NCBI GenBank assembly: GCA_020722185.1 | Contig: DYLH01000012.1 | Location: 1 to 47,010 of the forward strand | Direction: 5' to 3' | Length of the DNA stretch: 47,010 nt | From: Candidatus Avelusimicrobium gallicola | GTDB taxonomy: Bacteria; Elusimicrobiota; Elusimicrobia; Elusimicrobiales; UBA9959 | Part shown: piece after piece, positions 32,853 through 40,514 of the stretch | Position numbering within the stretch: position 1 is the first letter of the stretch | Layout of the letters: each line of letters starts with the position of its first letter | Position numbers and translations under genes: made by a program | Notes under the pieces: model-generated | The model's input: only the letters and a program-made list of their open reading frames with translations | What the model was told of the DNA's origin: nothing | Databases searched by the model: none

Positions 32853-34199
32853 TTGAAATATTACTTTGTAGGCATAGCTGGTTTTGGTATGAGCGCTCTG
32901 GCTCAGATAGCCAGAGGACGCGGCGATGAAGTGTATGGTTCAGATAGAAATTTTGATTTGGGCAAAGCTCTTGACCTCAAAACAAAGTTTGAGAATATTG
33001 GGATAAAAGTGTGCCCTCAGGATGGTTCTCAATTGAACTCTGATTTTAACGCCGCTATTTTTTCAACAGCAGTTGAAGAAAATAATCCAGAATTTAAAAG
33101 AGCAAAAGAATTGGGCATAAAAATAATTCACAGGGCTGATTTTTTAGCCTCATATGTGAATAACTCAAAGACTATCGCCGTTTCAGGCACTAGCGGAAAA
33201 TCTACAGTTACAGCGATGATATATCACATGATGGAAAAGGCGGGACTTTCTCCTTCTCTAATCACCGGCGGGGCTCTTCGCTCCCTTATGGAAAAAGGTG
33301 GAATAGGAAATTCTGTATGTGGAAAAAGTAATTGGCTTGTGATAGAAGCTGATGAATCAGACGGAACTCTTGTCAAATACAAACCATATGCGGGAGTGAT
33401 ACTTAATATCTCAAAAGATCACAAAGAAATTTCTCAGCTCATAGATATATTTTCCACTTTTGCCAGCTCTTCTGACTATCTATTTGTAAATTATGACGAT
33501 ATTTTACTTAGAGAACTTGAAGGAGAGAAAAATTATTTTGGCATAAATTGCCCGTATACAAAAGTTTCTGATATAAGCTTGCATTTCAATGGAAGCTCAT
33601 TTATTTTAAATGGCCAAAATTTTGAACTGCCCCTTGCGGGTATGCACAATATATCCAATTTTGTTGCGGCAGCAAGCGTTTGCAATAAAGCTGTTGGGAT
33701 ATCTCTTAGAGATATGGCAGAATATATCAAAAGTTTCAAAGGCGTTTATAGACGCTTTAATATAATGGGCGAAAAAAATGGAATCACAGTAATAGATGAT
33801 TTTGCCCATAATCCCGCAAAAGTTCAAGCGGCCATCTCAGCAGCTTTGATTGATGTAAAAGGAAAGCTTATATCGGTGTATCAGCCTCATGGTTTTGCTC
33901 CTACCAGACTTTTGAAAAATGAGATGATAGAAAGTTTTGTAAAAAGTATGAGAGAAAATGATATTTTATTGATTCCAGAGATTTACTATGTTGGGGGGAC
34001 AGTGAACAAAGACATATCTTCAAAGGATATAGTGGAAGCTGTTTCTAAAAAAGGCAGAAATGCTTTCTACTTTGAAAAAAGATCTGATATCATCCCTGCC
34101 ATAAAAAAGATGGTCTCAAGTGGCGACAGGGTGATAGTCATGGGCGCCAGAGATCTCAGTCTTCATTCATTTGCAACTGAAATAATGGAAGCTTTGTGA
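32853..34199 (+). CDS. Mur ligase family protein, MurC/Mpl-like
   Basis: I take the TTG at 32853, eight bases after a GGAGGA site, because the protein then opens at the family core (KYYFVGIAGFGMSALAQIA); a longer reading from 32790 adds an unlike, cysteine-containing N-terminus. The 448-residue product has the three Mur domains. The P-loop is GTSGKST (112-118) where MurC has GTHGKT. The ADESDGT and DDFAHNPAKV motifs and a C-terminal VYQPHGFAPTRL with VIVMGARDL are kept. MurC adds L-Ala to UDP-MurNAc, and Mpl recycles tripeptide. Which one it is cannot be decided here. No other mur gene is adjacent. Confidence 0.78.
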   Translation: MKYYFVGIAGFGMSALAQIARGRGDEVYGSDRNFDLGKALDLKTKFENIGIKVCPQDGSQLNSDFNAAIFSTAVEENNPEFKRAKELGIKIIHRADFLASYVNNSKTIAVSGTSGKSTVTAMIYHMMEKAGLSPSLITGGALRSLMEKGGIGNSVCGKSNWLVIEADESDGTLVKYKPYAGVILNISKDHKEISQLIDIFSTFASSSDYLFVNYDDILLRELEGEKNYFGINCPYTKVSDISLHFNGSSFILNGQNFELPLAGMHNISNFVAAASVCNKAVGISLRDMAEYIKSFKGVYRRFNIMGEKNGITVIDDFAHNPAKVQAAISAALIDVKGKLISVYQPHGFAPTRLLKNEMIESFVKSMRENDILLIPEIYYVGGTVNKDISSKDIVEAVSKKGRNAFYFEKRSDIIPAIKKMVSSGDRVIVMGARDLSLHSFATEIMEAL

Positions 34200-34783
34200 A
34201 AGAATTGAGATATCATAAACAAATCATAATTACAGGCTTTGTATACAAGGCGCAGAGAAAACTTTCTCATTCAAAGGTAGCTGTTCTTGGATCTGGCAGA
34301 ATAGTCGTAGCGGCTCTGACTTATCTTTCTGGCAAACCTTATGTGTTTCCTGCTGTCTAGAGAAGAGATGCTCAATTAGCCTTGTTGGATCCTCTGCCTG
34401 TTCCCTGTCTTAAATGTATTTTCAGCTCAGATCTTTATGATCTAGGAAATTGTTCTGATTATGTAATTACTGGCTCTGTCGCTGGATCGCCAGTTTGTCT
34501 GTCTGCTTTAAAGACTGTTGGATACCTGAGTGGACTAAAAAAAGAAAAAAATGCCCTGCGTTCAATACAAGATATCAAGAGGCCAAGCGTGACTTTTCAT
34601 TTCTTTCTTCTCTTAAAAAGGTTACTTTAAATACTCCCTCTTTCTCTTGAAGAACTTGATATGGCTACTTCTTTTCTGAACAAACATAGCGAAATAAAAC
34701 TTGTATGTGAGAGAAGAATCAAATCTTCAATTGCTTTTTCACGACTTAAATCCATGGTTTTTTTAGAGCGAAAAAATCTTTAA
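34196..34783 (+). pseudogene. Decayed MoeB/ThiF-type E1 enzyme fused to a rhodanese domain
   Basis: A single frame of 195 codons is interrupted by TAG (34358-34360) and TAA (34628-34630). The first piece from GTG at 34196 begins ELRYHKQIIITGF and KVAVLGSG, matching the RYxRQI start and nucleotide loop of ThiF/MoeB, though the loop is GSGRIV instead of GxGGLG. The middle piece has PCLKCIF, corresponding to the CxxC zinc site, followed by a GSVAGSPVCLSALKTVGYL helix like GVxGxxxxLQALEA. The last piece (LVCERRIKSSIAFSRLK) resembles a rhodanese active-site loop, as in MoeZ-type fusions. About 100-150 residues with the catalytic cysteine region are missing between the first two pieces. It directly precedes a MoaD-like gene. 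Confidence 0.72.
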
Positions 34784-34805
34784 AATAAAATGCTAAAATA
34801 TAATT

Positions 34806-35081
34806 ATGGCAAGGGTAACTGTGTCAGTTTACTCCACTTTAAGGGATAAGCTTAGTTTTTCTAGCAAAGAGTTTAAAGGAAAAAATCTTGGAGAAGTTAT
34901 AAAAGACCTTTGCTCAATGAAAAAAGGCATAAGGAAAATACTGCTTGAAGAATATGAACTTGTTAAAAACTATTTTGTTTTAACTCTCAATTCAGAAATA
35001 ATAGACACATCTAAACTTGAAAAAACAAAAGTGAAAGATGGGGACATATTTCATATATCCCCACCAGTCAGCATAGGATAG
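34806..35081 (+). CDS. MoaD/ThiS-family ubiquitin-like protein with altered C-terminus
   Basis: This 91-residue beta-grasp protein looks like a small sulfur carrier: a VYSTLRDK strand, a NLGEVIKDL helix, VKDGDIFHISPPVSIG at the end. Family members end in GG, where the last glycine is adenylated and thiolated. Here the end is SIG, so the penultimate glycine is Ile. No ribosome site precedes the ATG; a TAAAAT (34794-34799) ends six bases upstream, which would suit a leaderless transcript. With its E1 partner broken, it is probably non-functional or repurposed. Flavodiiron gene follows after 8 bases. Confidence 0.75.
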   Translation: MARVTVSVYSTLRDKLSFSSKEFKGKNLGEVIKDLCSMKKGIRKILLEEYELVKNYFVLTLNSEIIDTSKLEKTKVKDGDIFHISPPVSIG

Positions 35082-35089
35082 GAGGACAA

Positions 35090-36280
35090 ATGAAGCCAGT
35101 GGAAATAAATAAAGGAGTTTACTCGATTAGAATTAATCATTTTAACAGAAAGTTTTTTGACTCCCTAATTCCATTGCCAGATGGCACAAGTTACAATGCT
35201 TATCTGGTCAAAGGATCTACTTATACAGCTTTAATAGATACAGCAGATCCAGAAAAGAAAGAGGTTTTCCTTGATTATCTTTCAAAAGTCGAAAAGATAG
35301 ATTATATTGTCAGCCATCATGCCGAACAGGATCATTCTGGACTAATCCCAGAAGTTCTTGCCAGATATCCCAAAGCCATAGTTTTGACTAATGCCAAATG
35401 CAAGGAATTGTTGATTTCTCATCTCCACATAGGAGAAGAAAAAATCAGAGTTATAAATGACCACGACAAACTTGATCTCGGTGGAAAGACTCTAGAATTT
35501 ATTTTCACTCCTTGGGTGCATTGGCCTGAAACCTTTTCAACATATCTCATAGAAGACAGAATACTTTTCCCTTGCGATTTTTTTGGATCTCATATGGCTA
35601 CAGATGAGTTGATTGCTGATTCTCAAGTCATATATGAGCCGATGAAGAGATATTACGCTGAGATAATGATGCCTTTTAGAAACAATATAAAGACTAATCT
35701 TGAAAAGCTAAAAAAATACGAAATAGATCTGATTTGCCCAAGTCATGGCCCCATACACAAGGATGTGAAATTTGCCATAAAATGCTATAGTGAATGGGCT
35801 CTGGCTGAGCCAAAAAATAAGGTTCTTTTGCTCTATGTCTCTATGCATGGCTCGACATTTGTCCTTGTAAATCGTCTCATCAGCAGACTTCAAGAACACG
35901 GCATAGAAATAGAAAAACTAAATCTTGAGGATGCAGATATAGGTAGAGTGGCAATGGCTATGGTGGATGCCGCAACGATAGTTTTGGCCACTCCAACGGT
36001 TCTTGCAGGTCCTCATCCCAAAGCTATATACGCGGCTTATCTCGCCTCTTTATTGAGGCCTAAAACGAAATTTTTAGCTGTGCTTTACTCCTATGGCTGG
36101 GGAGGAAAAACAGTGGAGTTTTTAAGCAATGTGCTTTCCTGTCTTAAAGCTCAGATTGTAGGACAGGTTGGAGTTAAAGGTTTACCTACTGAAAGCGATC
36201 TTAAATTGATTGATGAATTGGCAACATCTATTTCGGAAAAGCATCAAACCCTTCTCAATACTCAGGCAGTATTGAAATAG
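35090..36280 (+). CDS. Flavodiiron protein (FprA type)
   Basis: This 396-residue enzyme has a metallo-beta-lactamase-like diiron domain (1-250) and a C-terminal flavodoxin domain. All iron ligands are visible: H77, E79, D81, H82 in SHHAEQDHSG, H144 in PWVHWPE, D163 in PCDFFG and H219 in CPSHGP. The FMN loop is SMHGSTF. Such proteins reduce O2 to water or NO to N2O using a rubredoxin or similar donor. A GAGGA site lies before the ATG. It protects anaerobes. No rubredoxin gene is adjacent. Confidence 0.95.
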   Translation: MKPVEINKGVYSIRINHFNRKFFDSLIPLPDGTSYNAYLVKGSTYTALIDTADPEKKEVFLDYLSKVEKIDYIVSHHAEQDHSGLIPEVLARYPKAIVLTNAKCKELLISHLHIGEEKIRVINDHDKLDLGGKTLEFIFTPWVHWPETFSTYLIEDRILFPCDFFGSHMATDELIADSQVIYEPMKRYYAEIMMPFRNNIKTNLEKLKKYEIDLICPSHGPIHKDVKFAIKCYSEWALAEPKNKVLLLYVSMHGSTFVLVNRLISRLQEHGIEIEKLNLEDADIGRVAMAMVDAATIVLATPTVLAGPHPKAIYAAYLASLLRPKTKFLAVLYSYGWGGKTVEFLSNVLSCLKAQIVGQVGVKGLPTESDLKLIDELATSISEKHQTLLNTQAVLK

Positions 36281-36306
36281 GAAGATTTTGCTTAATGGCT
36301 TCTTAA

Positions 36307-38097
36307 ATGATAACGGTAAGAAATTTAAGCAAATCTTTTTTGGAGAAGACGCTTTTTAGAAATGTGGATCTTCAATTAAATGATGGAGATAGATTTGCGC
36401 TTGTTGGCCCCAATGGCGCCGGAAAATCCACTTTCTTTAAGATATTGACTGGCATTGAAGAGGCTGATTCTGGAGAAATTTTATTTAAAAAAGGCGCTCA
36501 GGTTGGGTATTTACCTCAAGAGAATCCCACAATTTCAGACTCTGAAGTACTTGCTCAGACCCTTGCTGATATAGAATATCCAAATCCAACTCAGATAGCC
36601 AAAGCGAAATCTGTTCTTTTTGGATTGGGTTTTAATGAAACCTATTTTCAGAGAAAGATTTCATCTCTAAGTGGTGGCTGGGCTATGAGAGTGGCTATGG
36701 CCAAGCTTCTTTTGAAAAATCCTTCTCTTCTTCTTTTAGATGAACCCACAAATCATCTAGACCTTGATTCTGTGTTATGGTTTAGAAATTATCTTTCTTC
36801 ATACAAAGGTTCTGTTTTGATTATATCTCATGACCGCTCTTTTATAGATTACACATGTTCTGGAATAATAGCTCTTGAAAATAAAACTTTCAGACTTTAT
36901 CGCGGCAATTATGAAAAATATTTACAGCAGTCTGAAGCTGAGAAAGAGAGAATTAGATCTGCGTGGAGAAGGCAGCAAGAAGAAATAAAGGATATGGAAG
37001 AATTTATAGCTAGAAATAGAGCCAGAGCTTCCACTGCCGGAAGGGCGCAGAGTATGATAAAGAGGCTTGAAAAAATTGAAAAGATAGAACTTCCACATGA
37101 AGTTTCAAAAGTTAAAATACGTTTTCCTCAGCCCAGACGCTCAGGCGATAGAGTCATAACTCTTAGGTCTGCTTCAAAAACCTACAAAATAGAAAATGGG
37201 CAGGAAATAAAGGTGTATGACAATCTGGATTTCACCTTATATAGAGGAATGAAGAATGCTTTTGTAGGCCCCAATGGCGCAGGAAAATCCACTCTTCTTA
37301 AACTTCTTGCCGGCATTATCAAACCAGACTCAGGGCATAGAGACCTAGGCGTAAATGTGGATGTGGGATACTTTTCACAGCATAGGCAGGAGACTCTTGA
37401 TTTAGATAAAACTGTAATTGAGGAGACAAGGTCAGCGGCGCCATTAATGAAGGAGACTGATTTGCGAACAGCTCTCGGCTCTTTTCTTTTTAGCGGAGAT
37501 GATGTTTTCAAAAAAGTGCGCGTTCTTTCAGGAGGGGAAAAATCGAGGCTTAGTCTTCTTAAAATACTTCTCAATCCTCCTAATGCTCTTTTCCTTGACG
37601 AGCCAACAACTCATCTTGACATAAACAGTTGTGAATCGCTTATTTCAGCTCTTAAAGATTATCAGGGAACTCTTTGCTTTATAAGCCATGATCTTTATTT
37701 CATAAATGCCGTCTGCAATAATATTGTCTATGTCAACAATGGCAGTGTCTCCATTTATCCCGGCAATTATGATTATTTTTCAATGAGGATGAAAGATGAG
37801 AATAAAGAAAAATCTGAAATAATTTCTAATATCAATGACAGCGAAAATAGCAGTTCATGGCTTGCCGAAAAAGAAAAGAAGAATGAGAAAAAAAGGAAAA
37901 TCAGGCGAATAGAAGAATTGGAGAAAAAAGAGTTGCCAAATATTTTGAATGAAATAGAAAAGATAGGAAAGCAGCTTTCAGATCCAGAAATATACAAAGA
38001 TTATTCAAAAACCTCGCAGCTCTCGAAAAAGGCCCATGAACTTCAAGAAAAAAAAGAATTACTTGAAACAGAATTACTCAAACTTATGGAAGAATAA
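36307..38097 (+). CDS. ABC-F family ATPase
   Basis: This 596-residue soluble protein contains two ABC ATPase domains with no membrane helices. Both Walker A motifs read GPNGAGKS, and both signature loops are visible (LSGGWAMR and LSGGEKSR) with Walker B LLLLDEPTNHLD and ALFLDEPTTHLD. The linker between them (about 205-260) is charged and helical, and a coiled-coil tail with repeated Lys/Glu closes the protein. ABC-F factors act on ribosomes in stalling relief or antibiotic protection; the subfamily is Uup/EttA-like and not decided. No strong Shine-Dalgarno is seen before the ATG. Confidence 0.93.
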   Translation: MITVRNLSKSFLEKTLFRNVDLQLNDGDRFALVGPNGAGKSTFFKILTGIEEADSGEILFKKGAQVGYLPQENPTISDSEVLAQTLADIEYPNPTQIAKAKSVLFGLGFNETYFQRKISSLSGGWAMRVAMAKLLLKNPSLLLLDEPTNHLDLDSVLWFRNYLSSYKGSVLIISHDRSFIDYTCSGIIALENKTFRLYRGNYEKYLQQSEAEKERIRSAWRRQQEEIKDMEEFIARNRARASTAGRAQSMIKRLEKIEKIELPHEVSKVKIRFPQPRRSGDRVITLRSASKTYKIENGQEIKVYDNLDFTLYRGMKNAFVGPNGAGKSTLLKLLAGIIKPDSGHRDLGVNVDVGYFSQHRQETLDLDKTVIEETRSAAPLMKETDLRTALGSFLFSGDDVFKKVRVLSGGEKSRLSLLKILLNPPNALFLDEPTTHLDINSCESLISALKDYQGTLCFISHDLYFINAVCNNIVYVNNGSVSIYPGNYDYFSMRMKDENKEKSEIISNINDSENSSSWLAEKEKKNEKKRKIRRIEELEKKELPNILNEIEKIGKQLSDPEIYKDYSKTSQLSKKAHELQEKKELLETELLKLMEE

Positions 38098-38210
38098 CAA
38101 AGCTTTCTTATGCGGCACAAATTAGTTCTTAAGTTCTAAAATTTACAACCTTTCAACTTTCAGTAATCTCTCAATGCCTATTTTCTAGTCTCTCACTATT
38201 AGATAGAAAC

Positions 38211-39461
38211 TTATAGTAGTGGATTTGATATTAGGCCGTCTGCAAGTTTAGGCTCAAACCATGTCGATTTAGGGGGCATAACTTTTTCTTTTTCTGCCAC
38301 AGCCATGAGCTCCTCTATTGAAGTTGGGTATAGAGCGAAAGCAACTTTCATCTCCCCGCTTTTAACGCGATTTTCCAATTCCACAAGCCCGCGTATTCCA
38401 CCTACAAAATCTATTCTATCTGATTTCCTCAGATCTTTTATGCCAAGAATTTTGTCCAAGACAAGATCTGAAAGTATGCTCACATCAAGACTTTCCACAG
38501 GATCATTCGTGGCAGGCTCTTTAATAAGAGACAGTGAATACCATTTGCCGCCTAGATACATTGAAAAATTTCTTCTAGAATTTGGCTTGACAGCTTTACC
38601 TTCTTCCTTGACATTGAAAACCTGCTTTATCTTTTCCATAAAATCCTTTTCGCTAAGCCCGTTTAGATCCTTTACAACTCTATTGTAATCCCATATTTTC
38701 ATTTCATTTGCGGGAAAAGCCACTGCCAGAAAGTAATTGTAAGATTCATCTCCTCTGTGTTTTGATCCTCTCAATGCCGCCATTTCTTTTTTTATCCTTG
38801 ATCCAGCGGCGGAGCGATGATGTCCATCTGCTATATAAACAGCATTCTCTTTTTCAAATCTTTCGCTTATAAAGTTTATGTCTTTTTCATCGTCTATAAC
38901 CCACAAAGTATGATTTACATCATTTATACCTTTTACTGAAAAAAGCGGCTCTCTAGCTGAATGCTTTTTTATTATAGCGTCAATTTCAGGTATTTGTTTA
39001 TAAGCTAAAAGCGCTGGTCCAGTTTGAGCCTTTACATACTTTATTTGATTTACCCTGTCATTTTCTTTCACTGGCCTAGTGAATTCATGCTTTCTTATTC
39101 TATTTGTGTCATAATCATCCACGCAAGCTCCAACCACGAGGCCTGTTTGTATGTGAGTTCCCATTTGCATTCTGTAAATATAAAATCTTGGTTTTTCTTC
39201 TCTTATGAGAATTCCGTCTTTTAGCATTTTTTCAAAATTTTCGGCCGCTTTTTTATAGACTTCTTCGCTGTAAACATCTACGCCTTCTGGAAGGTCTATC
39301 TCAGCTTTGGATACATGCAAAAAGCTAAAAGGCTTGCCCTTGGCTAACTCTCTTGCTTCTTTGCTGTCAAGCACATCATAAGGTGGGGCTACCACTTCTT
39401 GCGCGTATTCTTTTTTCGGTCTTATGGCATATATTGGATTAAAAATTGAAAGTTTTTTCAT
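38211..39461 (-). CDS. DUF1015 family protein (ParB/sulfiredoxin-like fold)
   Basis: This 416-residue protein has the DUF1015 hallmarks: APPYDVL near the start (25-31), TRPVKENDR and the DGHHRSAA signature (212-219). The last part, GLVELENRVKSGEMKVAFAL, is also standard. DUF1015 proteins belong to a ParB-like group, in which some members (SerK, SbnI) phosphorylate free serine. The gene follows serC-serA on the same strand, with a terminator between, and this neighbourhood recurs in many bacteria. Activity on phosphoserine or serine is an inference from context and fold. Confidence 0.88.
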   Translation of the reverse strand: MKKLSIFNPIYAIRPKKEYAQEVVAPPYDVLDSKEARELAKGKPFSFLHVSKAEIDLPEGVDVYSEEVYKKAAENFEKMLKDGILIREEKPRFYIYRMQMGTHIQTGLVVGACVDDYDTNRIRKHEFTRPVKENDRVNQIKYVKAQTGPALLAYKQIPEIDAIIKKHSAREPLFSVKGINDVNHTLWVIDDEKDINFISERFEKENAVYIADGHHRSAAGSRIKKEMAALRGSKHRGDESYNYFLAVAFPANEMKIWDYNRVVKDLNGLSEKDFMEKIKQVFNVKEEGKAVKPNSRRNFSMYLGGKWYSLSLIKEPATNDPVESLDVSILSDLVLDKILGIKDLRKSDRIDFVGGIRGLVELENRVKSGEMKVAFALYPTSIEELMAVAEKEKVMPPKSTWFEPKLADGLISNPLL

Positions 39462-39480
39462 AATTTTCTCCTTTGACGGT

Positions 39481-39508
39481 GGCTTTAAAAAGCCCGTGCA
39501 TAAATATT
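39481..39508 (-). promoter_or_regulatory. Promoter -10 and leader palindrome of the DUF1015 gene
   Basis: On the minus strand a TATAAT (39508-39503) stands between the terminator and the ATG at 39461, followed by the inverted repeat GGCTTTTTAAAGCC (39494-39481) and an AAGGAG site. No good -35 is seen. The inverted repeat could be a small operator or leader hairpin. Confidence 0.4.
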
Positions 39509-39517
39509 ATACAAATG

Positions 39518-39550
39518 AAAAAGGGAGAGTGAAAATCGCTCTCCCTTTTT
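39518..39550 (-). terminator. Rho-independent terminator after serA
   Basis: A 14-base stem (39518-39531 with 39537-39550, one G-T pair) with loop AAAAT and A/T tails. It lies 17 bases past the serA stop, so serC-serA messages probably end here before DUF1015. Confidence 0.8.
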
Positions 39551-39566
39551 ATAGCCTAAAACAAGC

Positions 39567-40514
39567 TTATATTTTATCGCCGTTTACAGCATGCTTTATT
39601 TTGCCTTCAAGCAAATAATCAGCTATCTGCTCAGCTGCCTGTCTTGCCACAGTTATTTGAGCATCCTTTGTGGATGCAGCTATGTGAGGCGTGCATATAA
39701 CATTTGGCATGGAGAAAAACACGCTTTCTGTGGCTGGTTCTTTGGCGTATACATCAATTGCCATTCCAGATATATGCCCGCTTTCAAGAGCAGACTTCAC
39801 ATCACCTTCAACCATTATGGCGCCTCTGGCGCAGTTTATGAGTCTAACGCCTTTTTTCATCTTAGCTATGCTTTCCTTGTTTATCATGTTTTTCGTTTTA
39901 TCATTGAGAGTTACATGGAAAGTTATGAAGTCTGATTTGGCAAATAGCTCATCGAGGGAAACAAGTTTTATCCCCATTTTTTCTGCTTTCTCTTGTGTCA
40001 TCACAGGATCAAAAGCAAGAACATTCATTTTAAGCCCTATCGCTCTGTCTGCCACAACAGATCCGACATTGCCACATCCAACTATGCCCAGAGTCTTTCC
40101 GGTCAGTTCAACTCCCTCAAATTTACTTTTTTCCCATTTGCCTGCTATTGTAGAGGCATGAGCTTGCGGAATATGCCTGGCCAGAGCCATCATCATGGAA
40201 ATGGCATGTTCAGCGGTAGACACTGTATTTCCAAAAGGAGTATTCATCACCAATATTTTTTTTGCAGAACAGGCCGCTACGTCTATGGTGTCCACGCCAG
40301 AACCAGCTCTTGCCACAGCTTTTAGTTTTGACGCGGCATCCACAACTTCAGATGTTATTTTTGTTGCTGACCTAACTATTACAGCATCGCAAGAGGCTAT
40401 TTCTTTTTTTAGGTCTGGCAAAGCCAGCCCCGGTTTATATACGGCCTCAAGCCCTCTCTCTTTGAGAGTTTTTTCACATATTGAATCGGCTTTATCAGCT
40501 ATTAGAACTTTCAT
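39567..40514 (-). CDS. serA: D-3-phosphoglycerate dehydrogenase, short form
   Basis: This 315-residue NAD-dependent enzyme oxidises 3-phosphoglycerate in serine synthesis. The Rossmann motif is GIVGCGNVGS (143-152), and catalytic residues are R230 (NCARGA), E259 (KEP) and H277 (CTPHIAAST). It ends at the point where longer SerA proteins continue into the ASB and ACT regulatory domains, so it is probably not allosterically inhibited by serine through an ACT domain. It overlaps serC by one base in a TAATG. Confidence 0.93.
   Translation of the reverse strand: MKVLIADKADSICEKTLKERGLEAVYKPGLALPDLKKEIASCDAVIVRSATKITSEVVDAASKLKAVARAGSGVDTIDVAACSAKKILVMNTPFGNTVSTAEHAISMMMALARHIPQAHASTIAGKWEKSKFEGVELTGKTLGIVGCGNVGSVVADRAIGLKMNVLAFDPVMTQEKAEKMGIKLVSLDELFAKSDFITFHVTLNDKTKNMINKESIAKMKKGVRLINCARGAIMVEGDVKSALESGHISGMAIDVYAKEPATESVFFSMPNVICTPHIAASTKDAQITVARQAAEQIADYLLEGKIKHAVNGDKI

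Noticed and set aside
34358-34630. Stop codon recoding (TAG or TAA read as an amino acid)
   Set aside because: Two different stops occur in one gene with a large internal loss, and other genes in the window end normally with TAG or TAA.
38098-38210. Terminator or small RNA in the convergent spacer between the ABC-F and DUF1015 genes
   Set aside because: No stable stem with a T run was found; the stretch is pyrimidine rich with only weak words repeated elsewhere.
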